A stretch of 64,000 bases of DNA from Gymnorhina tibicen (Eukaryota; Chordata; Aves; Passeriformes; Artamidae). The notes under the pieces were generated by a model. That model was not told the origin of the DNA, searched no databases, and saw only the letters and a program-made list of their open reading frames with translations. Positions within the stretch are counted from its first letter, which is position 1, and every line of letters begins with the position of its first letter. The position numbers and the translations under genes were made by a program. The stretch is from positions 62,001 to 126,000 of the forward strand of contig VXAZ01010505.1 of assembly GCA_013399875.1 (NCBI GenBank), read 5' to 3'. Shown piece by piece: positions 36,701 to 49,300 of the stretch.

Positions 36701-39337
36701 CTCTTCATTAACTTGCGCCAAGCAGAAATAAAAAAGATCTGCATCTTAAGCCAGGTCTCTTAGCTCCCTGGATCTTTGCAATCCCAGGACCAGTCTGTCC
36801 TCAGCCCAAACCCTGTAGATGCTGTGAAAGTAAACATCAAGTGACGTGCTGTAGCAACTAAACTTTTACAAATCCCTGCTTCTCTGAACAGCGGCCAAAA
36901 GGCACAAGGTCCTCTCGCTGGTGTCACCAATCGAATTATTGTCCATGTTCTTCAGGCATGTATCACTCACCTCCAAGCCTTGTGACATTTGTTGGCTATC
37001 CCTCACCTTGGATTTCTTCCTGCTATTCTTAGGTCCAGATAAGAGTCCTATTAGGAAGGGCTTACGTGAGGTACACGCAGATTGCCAGGCTGGAAAGTGG
37101 CTGCCAAAATACACAGCTCCGTTGGGCAGGGACATAATAAGTAGCATGTAGCCCCACTAGGCTTGCCACAAGAAAGAAAAGTTTTGTTATTAACAGCCAA
37201 AACATACACTGACCTTGCCAAAGAGTAGTCTTTGAGGCAGGATACTTCATGCAATACAGAGATATTTAGTAAAATTAGCACACAGATGAGGGCTCCCACT
37301 CAACTACACCTCTTAGGAAAGTAATAGATGCTAGTACATGGTACCAGCAACGATATTTTTTCCTGCAGTTTAATAGCATAAAACAACTTCTCTGTTGTTG
37401 TGAGAGCAAAGAAAAACAAAGCAGGAGAGGTGTTTTACTCTGCTCAAAATTTTAGTTCTTGAAATCTCTGTAGCACAAAATGCTATTTTAGGAAAAACAT
37501 ATTTTTCCCCCCACCAGCAGTGCAAAACAGCCTGAAACTCAGCATATTTGGCTTCCTGAAAATTTTTCCTGGCTGACTACTCACAGCCTACAGAGATTCT
37601 CTGTTAAAATTCTTGCCAAGTCTCTTTCTTGACCCCTTTCCAACAGGATGAAAAGAGAAAAAAGGTGGCAGTCAGAGAAACAGTAGAACCCAAGGATGCC
37701 TGTTTCATCAGAAGGGTGTTTGAAACCACAGTGAACAGTGCACCAAGGTGGCCTTAATTTGCACTGGAAGCCAGTGTAGGTTTTGGGAGTTTGCCACCAC
37801 ATCCATCGTAGCTTTTGCCACCACATCCCTCCTCTTTGATCTTGTGCTGAACGCGCGCCAAGAAACCTGGATTTTAACAACTGAATGGCAGAGATGTCCT
37901 GCAAGAGGGACAGTCCTTAATAACCACAAGGGAAAGAAATCATGCCTGGGAATGCAGTGCGAGCCTTTTGACAGAAGGAAGTTTAAGCAGAGGTACAGGA
38001 GGGAGATGGTAGGTGATTTGTGCCGGGAGAAGAAAAATTTTGTTCAGATGATACTTACTCGGGAATTATTTCATCTAGGTGAAATCTCCCAGAAACACAG
38101 AGGATAAAATGGTTGCTGTCAAGACATACAAGTTGAAGGGCTGAAGAACAAATGCAATACGGTGATCCTGTGTACCCCAACTTCAAAGAATATAAAGAGA
38201 TCAAGTCTAAGAAGACTGGATGATCTGTTTCTTACAAATTAAACTCAGGCATTTTTGTAGATTTTCAAGCCCTTCAGAAAACTTCAGGGTCGAAATTCAG
38301 GTTAGACAGTCACAGTGTTTAGCAGGCCAGAAAGAACATAATGGAAGTGTTTCACAGAACAAGCAGATCATCTCAGAAACACTGACAGAAGATGAAGACT
38401 ATTACCTAGTGATTTAGAAGTCAAATGGTGAGCTCAAGGGAAAGCAGAAGAATGACACCTTCGCGCTGCCAGGCTTCCCAGCTGGCTGTGGGATGTCAGG
38501 CTTGCCAGGTGCTGAACACTGTATAAAAGCTATCAGCAGCACTAAACACTGTACAGAACAGCGATGCCCACAGGTGGTACTGAAATTCTTAGATCATCTT
38601 TACACTACAGGAAAATTTTCTTATAGCAGGCTGATTCTTCCAGATTTACACCACCTGTAGTTTAACTCCGAGACAGAGGCTGGGCCAATTAATTTTCTAA
38701 ATATGTACATTCATAAGCCTTAACTTCACCACTTTTCAGGTCTGACAGCAAGCCTAAGACAATCAATGCAGTGTATTCACAGAGGAAAATCATCCCAATC
38801 CTCTGCTGCTCTCTTTCATGAAAGTCAAAATGCGCTGTGCCTAAACACAGAGGGTTTGGCAGTAGCTTTAAGGTTTTCCAGAAATTCTTACCTTTAGCAA
38901 CTCAGGCCATATTTTTCTTGTCCCTTTACATGTGCAGGAAGAAATCTTGTGGGATCACGTTGTGAATGAAACAAATACACCAGACTGGTTTATGATGTGG
39001 CTTGAGAAAGAGTTGTGTCAGCACTACTGAGGGTGTTGTGAAGCAGCAGTGGGATGAGAGGCAGGGGCAGGAAAGAGCAAGAATTTGCTGGTCCTGTATC
39101 ACTGCCAAAGCTTTCCCACAGCGAAACACCAGCCTCATGGCAGGAACATTTCATCTACCTTTTTTCAGCAAGTACTCCAGTTTTACTATTTAACAATCCT
39201 AACAGTTACAGCAACTTTCCCCAGGAGTTGCATGATGCCTCAAATAATTTCAGACTATCTCTCCATCTCCTTGTGGATGTTTTGCCAATGCCCTGCTAAT
39301 TCTCCTTCAAAGACTTTCTTTTCTTTCCCCTTACTTA
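30739..39337. other. Non-coding DNA with simple repeats
   Basis: Unassigned, probably upstream FAR intron. Holds a (TTG)8 run at 34922-34946, short TACA/TATA runs near 31.63 and 32.3 kb, and AAATA runs near 36.0 kb. ORFs up to 164 codons (32608-33102, minus) show no domain. Confidence 0.5.
34922..34946 (+). repeat. (TTG)8 microsatellite
   Basis: Eight uninterrupted TTG units followed by T-rich sequence. Likely polymorphic in length. Confidence 0.95.
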
Positions 39338-39390
39338 TAGAATCATAACTTTGTTTAGAATGGAAAAGACCTTTAAGTCCAACCCGCAGT
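39338..39390 (-). repeat. Short CR1 LINE 3' end
   Basis: TATAGAATCATAACTTTGTT, TAGAATGGAAAAGACCTTTA and AGTCCAACCCGCAG match the reverse complement of a CR1 terminus. Only about 50 bases remain recognisable. Confidence 0.75.
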
Positions 39391-40643
39391 ATTGTCTTCC
39401 GAACCAGGAAACTTAGGGTAGGAACAGATCCTCTATGGCCACAAAGCAAGAAGGAATAAAAGAAATCCCTGATAGCCACCATCAGCCTTAATCCATCACT
39501 TCTATGGGAGAGTCACAGCCAGTAGTGGAGAAGTGAGGACCGAGGATCACTTAAAAGGGAAAATCCCAGCCCAACATTGAAGAGAAGGTCTAAAATCACT
39601 TACAGGGCAAGGATTTAGGAACATGACTCACCTGAAAAAAACCAGCTGTTACCGAAGTTTATCTGCAAGCAGTTGGTTTGGTCCAGAAAGTGAGCCAAAC
39701 TCTCAGGTAACATGGGAACATTTATTGCACAGTGTGGGGATCAGCTAGCCCCTCCTTTCTGTTTGCCATGAGGGAGGTACTGTAAGGTTTGCAGTAGAAG
39801 CCACTAATTATAAGGAAATAAAACGGCTCTAAGGACACATGCAATCACAGCACACGGTGTAACACACAAAAAGAATTGCAACAGCTACAGACAAGTCGAC
39901 ACTATAGCCCAGGTGAGCTTTTTGTTTGACAGCTGTTTCTAAAAGACAAACCCTGCTCTCTCCACAATGGATTTAGCATTTTTCATTTTCAGTTGAATTG
40001 AAAGTTAAGTCACTTTATCACAGAACTACTCCAACATAGCTCAGGTTTCAGCCTGTGAGAGCAGAACTACTGTGCACACAATATAATCTATTAAGACAAT
40101 TTGACACTGTTTACCTAATGCCTAGGAAAAACAGCCCCTTTATTCCAGAGTTCATTGTAACTTTGTTTTCACTGAAATAGCCTAATATGATGCTTTCATG
40201 TTCTTCCCCACATATCAGAGCAAACAGATCTCAGGCTGTAAGTCTTCCCTGTGCCCTATCTTAGAGCAAAATCATTCAGTTCAGCAAGAAAGCAGAAGAA
40301 ACCCAGGATAAAAATAAAAATTACTTTCTCTCCCCACAGAGAATACACTTAACTCAGCTGTATCCAACATATTTTTTTGAAAAGCATTGTAAAGTCCAAG
40401 TGAAAATACGTACATTTTACAAATGCAACTTGCCCTCCCACTTACAAAGGACAATATTGACACAGTCAAGATACACAAGAAGAGCTTGCTGCTGTTACTG
40501 TAAGGACCTTAAAACACAGTCCTCAGCAAACAGACTGAGCAGCTTCTAACCTCCCACTCAAACCAGCCTCCCTTGACCACCAGGGCGTTGTTGTAGGGAG
40601 GAAGGTGGGAGAGAAGGGCATGAAACACCCTGAAAAGAAAGAT

Positions 40644-40815
40644 CAGCGATCTCTGCCCTGTGTCTCCTGTCTGTTGGCATCAGCGCAGGGAACCCCCTCG
40701 ATCCGAGACCCAGGAAAGGGCCCTTGTTTCCAACGAGGCTCCTGAGATCTGCTGGAATGCCGGACCACCCGAACGCAGCTGTGGATCGAGGGACCAGCCC
40801 CGAGCTGCCTGCACT
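40644..40815. promoter_or_regulatory. Small CpG-rich patch of unknown role
   Basis: Counted by eye, 40681-40800 is about 64% G+C with about nine CpGs, against roughly one or two per 100 bases in its surroundings. It could be a small promoter or enhancer, a decayed ERV/LTR segment, or a GC-rich exon. It lies about 18 kb upstream of the FAR coding exon in gene orientation. No TATA box, exon or tRNA-primer site was identified, so the function is unassigned. Confidence 0.3.
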
Positions 40816-42454
40816 TCATTATTCCCTATCCACCATAACTTCCATTTCCCTTGCAGGAGTCACTTTAGCCCACAGGCTAAAAATGAATCAAGTAACAGTT
40901 TGATTATCGTTTTAGCATGACACCTCACATGAGCTAAACTGGGGGTTTTTCCCCTGTTATTGTGACTCCTAGGGCAGGTGTTTTAGAGACTCTCAATGAA
41001 GAGAGAAATTTGTGTAAAAAGGGAGGCTTTTTCTCCCTACAAAATTACATAAAAGAGCATCCCAATTAAATCCTATTCCACGTGAATAAATACCCTTTTC
41101 ACAGAAGTATTTGTTGCAGAATAACAGCTGATGGCTGTAGTAGAGCCAATGCATGAAGCACACCTGCTGATCTGGAGATCTTCATGGCAACATGAATTAA
41201 ACATGAACTTTATAAAGGGCTGCATAATTGTCCTGCTTTTCTCTCTTATTAAAAAACCTACTTGTCATCTCAATAAGCTTCCATAAACGATGTATTTTAC
41301 TTTCCCTTTTCTACCTAGAACACCACATGTGTCATGGTTTTCCTTTGACAGCATGTACCACCTTCCTCCATTTCTTACGCACGACATGAAAATGTTCCCC
41401 CTCGTCACAACCAGCAATCCATTACCACTATCAGCTGTGCCTCTTATCAAGCTGTATCTCCCAACAGAGACACTCTCATGCAAAATCCTGGCATGTGCTG
41501 TGACCTCCACTCTGCTGGAGCTCTCTGGATGCAGAGCAGGAGGTGCATCAATACCACCCACCAGGGCAAAATGCTTGGCCAGTGACCCCAGCTCACAGTG
41601 ATCAATGGCGAGATCTCTGAATCACCATTCCCAGGACTCATTCCAAGAGGTGGGAGAAGACAAAATGTCAAATTGATCTTTAAAAAAACCCCCACACCAT
41701 CCTTTTGAAAACCAAGATTTTTCATAACCCTCCACCATTCCAGCAAAGAAATTAGACTTTATTTTCTTTTATTCCTGTCCAACATAAAGATAAATGGTGA
41801 AGTTAGGAAAATTCCCTGAGGGAAGGAAACACCAAGTTTTAAATCAGCTCTAGTTATTCCTCCTCCTCATTTCTTCTCAATCAGTGCTTGCTATGTCTTC
41901 TACTATTAAACTGTTCCTCGTATATCTTTCCCAGTCAAATTTTTTTGTTTAGGCTGTTCTTTAAAAACTCTCTCTGATTTGCTGACTGTTCTCAGAGATA
42001 GCTGAGGCAGAGAACTACAGCCCTCCCTCACAGGGAAGCATCACAATGCCTTTGCCTAAACACATGAAACTTTATTGGGCTCATCTCCATTTCACATCTC
42101 ACCAGCTTGGGGGCTTCTCCTTGCCCGTTCACCATGGAGCCACATCTGCCTTCTTCTCAGCCCTCCTCCTCCCTCCTTATTGCTATCATGCCACAAAGGT
42201 GGACTTCATTTTATTACCCTCTGTGAACCCTTAATTTCTTCGGACTGCCTGTGCAGAAAGTAAAAATTGTCTTAGGTTGCTCATAAAATCCACTGCTCAT
42301 TCCATCAGTGGGGCATCACCAGTTACAGAGGCTGGAGAGTCCTAGGGCAGGACACGCTCCAGGCACTGCACTCTCCTGGCATAGCACAATCACAGAAGGA
42401 AAAGTAGTCAGAACTGCAAAGGGAGATTAAGGTAAAAGCCTTCACCTTGGAAGT

Positions 42455-42515
42455 AAAAAAAAAAAAAAACCCACAAAAAACACACCCCCCCAAAAAAAAC
42501 CAACCAACCAAACCT
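42455..42515 (+). repeat. A/C-rich low-complexity tract
   Basis: A 15-base A run followed by mixed A and C runs, then (AACC)n-like units. It could be an old poly-A tail that has expanded, but no element body was recognised to its left. Confidence 0.9.
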
Positions 42516-43638
42516 TCACAAGCTTTTTAAAACTACTTCACGTTTCCTGCAACTTTAAGGTCAAATGAAACTCTCCATTTTTCAAGCTGCTTTAGATCAA
42601 CTCTGCATGGAAGTGTCTATACTTAAAATATAATATTTTAAATTGCATATTTTTATACAGTATGTCAAAGTACTTGAAAGAGGTCTTCTTTTTCTAATTA
42701 TAATTATTTTGGTTTTTCTTCATTTTGCCTTCTCCTTCCCTTTGCTTATGCACTGTGGCAAATCGCATATCATACTCCAGTATAATGAAACCTTTCTGAT
42801 TAAGTAACAGCTGGTTTTGCCCAGTTTGAGGGGAATAAGTCATTACTTGCAAAAATGCCGAACACGGATGCACAGGATGTGAGAAAACCAGGGTTCCATC
42901 ACTTAGTTCTTTTTTTTCTTGCTAAATTACCTAAGTCCTGATGTCCATTGCCAGGTATTTGGATAGAAACCGTAACTCCAGTAGAGGAAACTCTCTTTAA
43001 TTTCTGCTACATCTGTGGAGAAAATATAAATTTGCAACTCTGTGCTCAAGACCTCTCAGGTGCCTGTGTCTCATGGCAGGATCTGAGGGAGCAAAGTGGT
43101 ACCCCTGCTACAGGAGGATGGAGTGTGGCACTGGACGGGAAGCCTGCAAGGGGCCTGAATGAATTTGCTGATGTCATTGGAAGTAAACAATCTGGTATTT
43201 TGGGAACGCCATGGAGACTGAGAACAGACCCACGGACGATAAAAGGCAAATGTCGAGACCATCTTCAGGATGGGTGAGAAGAAAGAGACTTCCAGTGGTG
43301 GAAGATGAACCATTCTGTATTTCTCTAATTCCGTGTTTCGTATTACTCTGATTGTAACCGCAGTTCATAGCATTTTTCCTTCAAAAAAGACAAGAAGAAA
43401 ACAAACACCTAAAAGGGGAAAGGGGAGCTGAAGTTTAGTTTCTTTGCTGGGCTGGCACTCAATTCTGCTTGCTGTAAATGGTATGCTGGCCTCTGGCAAA
43501 TATCCCCAAATACAGGCCTTAGAAACAGCCTTCATTAGCACTAATGAAGATGATTAAAGAAAAAAAAATCAAAACTCAATACAAATCATCCTGCAGCTTA
43601 GGAAAAAACAACTTAGACATTATAGTCAGACACAAATA

Positions 43639-43672
43639 TAGCTAATTTTTCCATGTAGCTAATTTCTCCAAG
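43639..43672 (+). repeat. 17-base tandem duplication
   Basis: TAGCTAATTTTTCCATG is followed by TAGCTAATTTCTCCAAG, with two mismatches, in AT-rich DNA. Confidence 0.88.
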
Positions 43673-44322
43673 CTAAATAAAGAACTCTATCCAGAAAGAA
43701 ATAAAAATACTTACAAAACCACTGAGTTTCATTGAGTTACGCAATTTCTTTATCGTGTTTTCCTTAGTGTACTAATCAAACACCTACATTCTTAGTATGG
43801 CAATTCCTGGTTTTGAACAATAGATTACCACAGAACCCAGTAATTATTTATTCTACATTTCTTGAGATGTCTCAGTCTCCTGCCTCAACCTGCTCCCCAG
43901 AAAACAATTCCTTTTCATCAAGGGAACACTTCCTGCTTAATGACAACCAAAACCAAATATTTTTATCTTTCCAGCACTGGGAAAAGCCTCCAAATAGCTA
44001 CTGAATGACTAAAACCAGGGAGTGTCCGAGCAGGGAGACTGATTCAGAAAAAAAGGCTTTGTCTCTGCTCTCTGGAAGCCACAGCCTGTGAGCTGGCTGG
44101 TTCTATTCCTTTCACCCTGGGAGCAGATTTTTACATCTTTCTGAAGCGCTGTTTTATCAGAATGAAAACCCCAAATGTAATCTTACTACTCCAGTGACAT
44201 TTCCATGAAGGTTTCTGTGGGAAGTCGGGATGAGCAGTGGCTCTTTCCCATGCACAGCCAAGTGCTCTTCCTTCTGGCTGCTGCTGTCACTCAAGGTCAG
44301 TAATGGGAACAGCCCAAAATAC

Positions 44323-44362
44323 AAAAAAAAAAAAAAAAAAGAAAAAAAGACAGCAAAAAAAC
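44323..44362 (+). repeat. Poly-A / A-rich tract
   Basis: 18 A residues, then G, seven A, and more A-rich sequence. No upstream retrotransposed gene was recognised in the preceding 300 bases. Confidence 0.9.
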
Positions 44363-46079
44363 AATGGAAAGAGACCGTGACTCTCCTTGCTGGACACTCC
44401 TCTCTCTGCCCACTGAAAACATGAGGAGCAAAAACTATTTGGCCCTTAACTCTGAGGTCCTATATGCAAGAGTAGAGTGACTACATAATACTACTTTACT
44501 GTTACTGACACTAGCCCCAAAAGGGCCAAAAAGTGAAAGAGTACACTAAGTAAGAAATAAATCAGCACCTAGAGTAGAGAAATTATTAGAGATGAATGAG
44601 AGTTTCAAATACGTACCATATAAATAAAAGATTGTGTTTAATTGAAGGTATTCTGGTGTGTCAACAAAACAAAAGCAAAAAGGTATTGGTTTTTAGCAAT
44701 TCAGCAAACTGGTTTTTGAGAGGGCATTTTGAAAAGTTTTTTAAGGAAAAATATTTTCCTGACCACCAAAAGATAAATAAAAATAAATTTCATCTTTGTT
44801 TTGTGAAATATTTATTATTTGTCTTGATCATTCTCTGTCTTTCCATCACACTTGTGCTGCTCTGGGCTTTTTTTTCTCTTTATCTGCAGATCTCTTTCCC
44901 TCTCCCCTGGGTACTTTTTCCCTCAGCTCTGAAATATTTTACTTTTAAAATAAATATAGAGGAACTGCTGCTTCCCTAGAGCATTCCCAGAGGCAGCTGT
45001 AAAGGACTTTCAAGGCAATGCTGCTTCCTGGGTCATCCGCCTGACCTGGCCTTTTTCACTTTTCTTCATGAAGTCAAGCCAGAAAACACCCAATATTTAA
45101 AAGCCCTGTAAAGTGGGAAACCTGTATAGCTAAAACTCCAAATTCTTGGATTCTCTGTAAAAGACTGCAGAGGAGTGGTACCTTAATATAGCTGCCTGAA
45201 TAGCTATGGTAGATTTGAATTCATTTACTTTAAAATGTACAAAATGCGTCTTTGCTGCTAAGAAAGTTACTTCATATCACCCTGCAGCTTTTGATTTTCA
45301 CTCTCCGACTTTCCCACATAAAAGCAGAGGTAAGGAATAACGGAAGGTATGTCCACCTACTTTCAGAACTGTTAAAGGTGCAAGACAGCTGGCAGTATTT
45401 ATTACAATATGCACTGCAATAATTAATTTAACTTCATGATAGGGCTTTTGGTTCAAGAATGGCCTCTGGTAGACTAGACCCAACAACAATACACCCAACA
45501 ACAACCGGACTCTATTTCTAGTCATTGCACTCTTCCTGGACAACCTTTCACAAAGTGAAATCCAAAAAAAGCTTTATGATTTTCACTCACTTCTCCCACA
45601 TTTTATTCTTTTCTAATCCAAGCCATATGTAGCAGCTTCCAGCTCAGTGCATCACTGCAAGGTAGAGAAATAGTGTTGTATTCAATTTCAATTTCTTACT
45701 CTAATAAAAGAATAAGGAATCTGATCAAAGGAGACATTTAGAAATCACATGGGGAAAAAGAGGAGCAGAAAAGATCTGCTCTGGTGGACTTCATTCTTCT
45801 GCAGTGTTCATTCAATGCCTAGTAATTCAGGCTGGAATGTGGATGCACCTGGGTTTGGGTGCATTCCCTCCGACATAATAGGAACACTGTAAAGCAAGAA
45901 ACTTCTAGCAAACCATATGCAAAACAATTTTAATTGCTGCCCAGCTATGAGGAAAAACCTTGTTCTTAGTTGCTCAAACAGAGAAACTGAAAACAGCTGT
46001 TGGAGTTGCTGAAGATGCTGAGCAATTGTTGAGTAAAGTTGTTATGGCAATTAATAAAAATCAGACTGCATCCTGCAGG

Positions 46080-46338
46080 CTGGAGCTGTGGCAGTGGAGG
46101 TTTAGGGTGGATACCAGGAAAAGGTTCTTCCCCCAGAGAGTGGCGGGGCACTGACCAGGCTCCCCAGGGAATGATCACGGCTCCAAGGCTGCCAGACCTC
46201 CAAGAACGTTTGGACAACGCTCTCAGGGATGCACAGGGTGGGATTGTTGGGGTGCCTGTGCAGAGCCAGGAGCTGGACTGGATGGTCCTTGTGGGTCCCT
46301 TCCAACTCTGGATATTCTACAATTCTATGGTTCTAAGG
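46080..46338 (+). repeat. CR1 LINE, 3' end, ~260 bases
   Basis: Sense CR1: GTTTAGGGTGGATACCAGGA, AAAGGTTCTTCCCCCAGAGA, GGCTCCCCAGGGAATGATCA, GTTTGGACAACGCTCTCAGG, GACTGGATGGTCCTTGTGGG and TCCCTTCCAACTC, then an ATTCTACAATTCTATGG tail. This wording marks a subfamily different from all other copies in the window. The 106-codon ORF 46039-46359 is a shadow of it. Confidence 0.93.
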
Positions 46339-49300
46339 AGGGATTCCAGAGAAAACTGAAGGAGGAACAAATCTGGAGCAAGAAGCAGAGGACAAGGCAT
46401 TGCTAACCGAGCAGACAGTTTAACACACCAGCTGTGTCCTCCAGGGAACTGTGAACTGAGTGTGCAGAAGGCCACATAGCAAGAGGAGAGGAAAAGAGAG
46501 GGTGACTATGAGTGCAGCCAGAGCTTGCTGAGGACTCAAAGCAGCTCGTGGGTTAAGGGAGGGCAGGTAAAGGCACTGACCTCCGAGGAGTCTTCAGAAA
46601 AAAAAAGCATTTTTCTGTGCACTTGAAATACTGATTTTTTAATTGTACCAGAATGACCAATTAAAGAGCCTGTCCTGCAAACTTAATAAGCTCAAAGGAC
46701 ATCATTAAGCACCCAGCTTCTTAGTGTGCTAGATATCTTTGGAGGCAGGAAAATGGAACAGGGTGGTAAGATGACTCATGACTTTCCCTATTAGGTATGA
46801 CAATTCTGTAGCTGTAGAGGCTGAGACTTGTGTAACCTCCTTCTTCCAGCTCCAAAACTGAATCAGCCAAAACTGCCAGTGCAGCTGCACACAGTGTGAA
46901 CTGGTTTGTCCATTCTTTCTTCAAAACCACAGTTAATTTAGAAAGGTAACAACAGAAATCGCTGTTAAAAGTGCAACCTACACCGCATCATTATCATCTG
47001 AAACAGGACTTCCTCACCTGTCCTGGTTAACTAGGCACACTTAAAGCCATCCAAAAAACACCCTTTATCTGCAGCTTCTTGGCTGTTGCTACTCCCAGAG
47101 AGCTTGTACACAGATTTCATCCAACTTGAGAGTGGTAAAAGAAAAATCTGTAAGTCTTAAAAGTAATATTAAAGCACAGTGACAGCAGAGTGATGTTTCC
47201 TTCAAATCACTCATACAGCATCAAATCTGTTCTTAGGCTGCCTCTCTCTTCAGTGAGGGATGATGGGATGAATATGGCTGAGCATTGGGAAGGGAAGCTT
47301 GCTGTGCAGTGCAGAATTATGCACTGATACTGCATTAAGACCAGGGAACGGGCAGGAAGTACGGAAGGGTGAGGAACACGGGACACGTGCTGGGGAGACA
47401 CATAACAGACAGAAAATAAGAGTGGTTAACAGCATTCACCTGGAAACTCAAGAAGGTTGAAAAGCTGGACTTTTACTGTCAGTGAAGCTGCTCTGGAGGC
47501 ACCAAACTCCACCCAGAGCTCAGCTACAGGCAGGCCTAGGAACACTTCTGAGTCAGTCAGTCCAACTAATCCAAGCCTAGACTTACAGTTCTTCTAATTC
47601 ACAAGTCAGAAAGGCATCTAGTTAGAAACAGAATTTGCTGGATAACCACTGGCAGAACATGTGCAAGCCTCAGACTGTCTTCACATGTACTGAGGAACCA
47701 GGCTTTTTCTCTGTCACCAAGTATATACTAAAAATACTGGTTTTAATCTTTTGGCAGTGTTAAGGGAACATTTTTTCTTTAAGGCCAGGTTTGTTTATTG
47801 TTTTATATGGGAACACTTAAGTAGGGAGCTCTTTGAAAAACCTGATACAACATAAATGCTTAATCCTTAAGTAAATCCTTTGGACCTTGCTCCTCTGCTC
47901 TCAAGCTCAGCATTTACCAAAGGCAGCAACAGAAATTACAAAGTTCTGTGCTCATTCCTAAGAAAACAAAGGAACTCCTCCACAGGCCAGGTGTTTAGCA
48001 AGCACATTGACAGACAGCAATACACACGCACATCAGCAGAGGTGACACCCACACACAGACACCTGTGGGATGCAGGGGATGACAGCTGGAGTCGGAACTC
48101 ACTGCAAAGATTCCGGTGGCAGCAGCATGTTCAAGCTAGTGAGGTATTGCCTTTACAACTACTTTCAGAGACAGAAAAAGTCAGCTTTTAAAGAAATACT
48201 TCGAATGTTGGAAAGCTTAAAAATTGACTTATTTCACAATGGTGCAATATTTATCATTTCAATTTCACTTGAGCATATATTCTCGATCTTTCATTGAACT
48301 TTTCTATTCCAAACATCACTGCAAAGTAAAATATTCATTACTTCATTAAAATAATCTTCTTGCTGTGTCTAGAAAGGGATAGAAATAAGATAAAATCCTA
48401 TGACGGGCCTGTCACTTTTAATTATTTCATAGTAGGGTGCTTTTTGTATTTCTAATTGATTGAATTAGAACAACAGTAAAGGTAACTTTAAGAAGTTTTC
48501 CATTCTCAAAATTATTGATTTCTCTGACATGAAAGTCAGAGCCATTAAACACGGTAATCTGGTTGTACTCTCCAATCAGAGGATCTTTCCAAACTTGTTT
48601 GTGCAAAAGAACATCTGTCCAGGAAGGGCAGCTTTCCAAATTTGCTCATCTATCTGGCTGCCCTAACAGCTACGCTGCCATCCGTCACCTGCCACCAAAG
48701 CTGCAAGTGACCGGGAAGTTCATGAGGGAAAATCGTTCTTATCTCACAGCCTCTCATGGACAATTCTCAACTGTAACTGCAAATATTAGCGGTGCTTTCT
48801 TTCCCAGTCCCCTCTTGAGATTAACAGATGGTAAAATACACAAAACCCCAAAAATCCTGGCTCCGATGCAGACACTGGTGAAGGACTGCTCCTTCCAACA
48901 GAACCAAGGATTCAGGCCACGTCTCCAAGCCACCTGACCATCCTATCAGCATCAGAAACGCCTCCTCATTTTTTCACAACAGCCTGGAAAAAAAAGGTGT
49001 GGATTTGCCTGTTTTCAATTGCAACAGTCATCTAATTGGGGGAGGAATTGAAATCTTTGTTGCCCAAGACAGCTTATGTGGTATGGAAGGTGTTTCCTCC
49101 TTCTCTTCATCTCCCCCCTCCGTCCAGGGGACAGTGGCCTTCCCTCCATGCACATCTTTGACTCTTCCTGTCAGAGGATGCACTCGTTTTGCCGAGCACC
49201 AGCTGCGCTCTTCAGAAATCTGATGTCACCAAAAATGACTGAATTGCTGCCATTCTCTGCAGTGAATATCTGCGGTCCCTCCTTGAGCAGGGTAAAGGCA

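Larger units (their letters stand above)
39391..46079. other. Non-coding DNA with low-complexity tracts and a CpG-rich patch
   Basis: Unassigned. Notable content is the CpG-rich patch at 40644-40815, an A/C-rich tract at 42455-42515, an A tract at 44323-44362, and a 17-base tandem duplication at 43639-43672. The ORF at 44596-44979 (127 codons) is AT-rich and hydrophobic with no known domain. Confidence 0.5.

Noticed and set aside
40674..40696. Possible retroviral primer-binding site (TGGCATCAGCGCAGGG) in the CpG-rich patch
   Set aside because: It does not match any tRNA 3' end I can recall, and no LTR boundary or retroviral coding sequence is visible nearby.
42948..43277. 109-codon ORF ending next to a GGTGAG donor-like sequence, considered as a plus-strand exon
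   Set aside because: No protein family recognised and no convincing acceptor. The donor-like word alone is common.
44596..44979. 127-codon ORF with a hydrophobic, membrane-like stretch
   Set aside because: AT-rich DNA gives many Leu, Ile and Phe codons by chance. No known family and no supporting signals.
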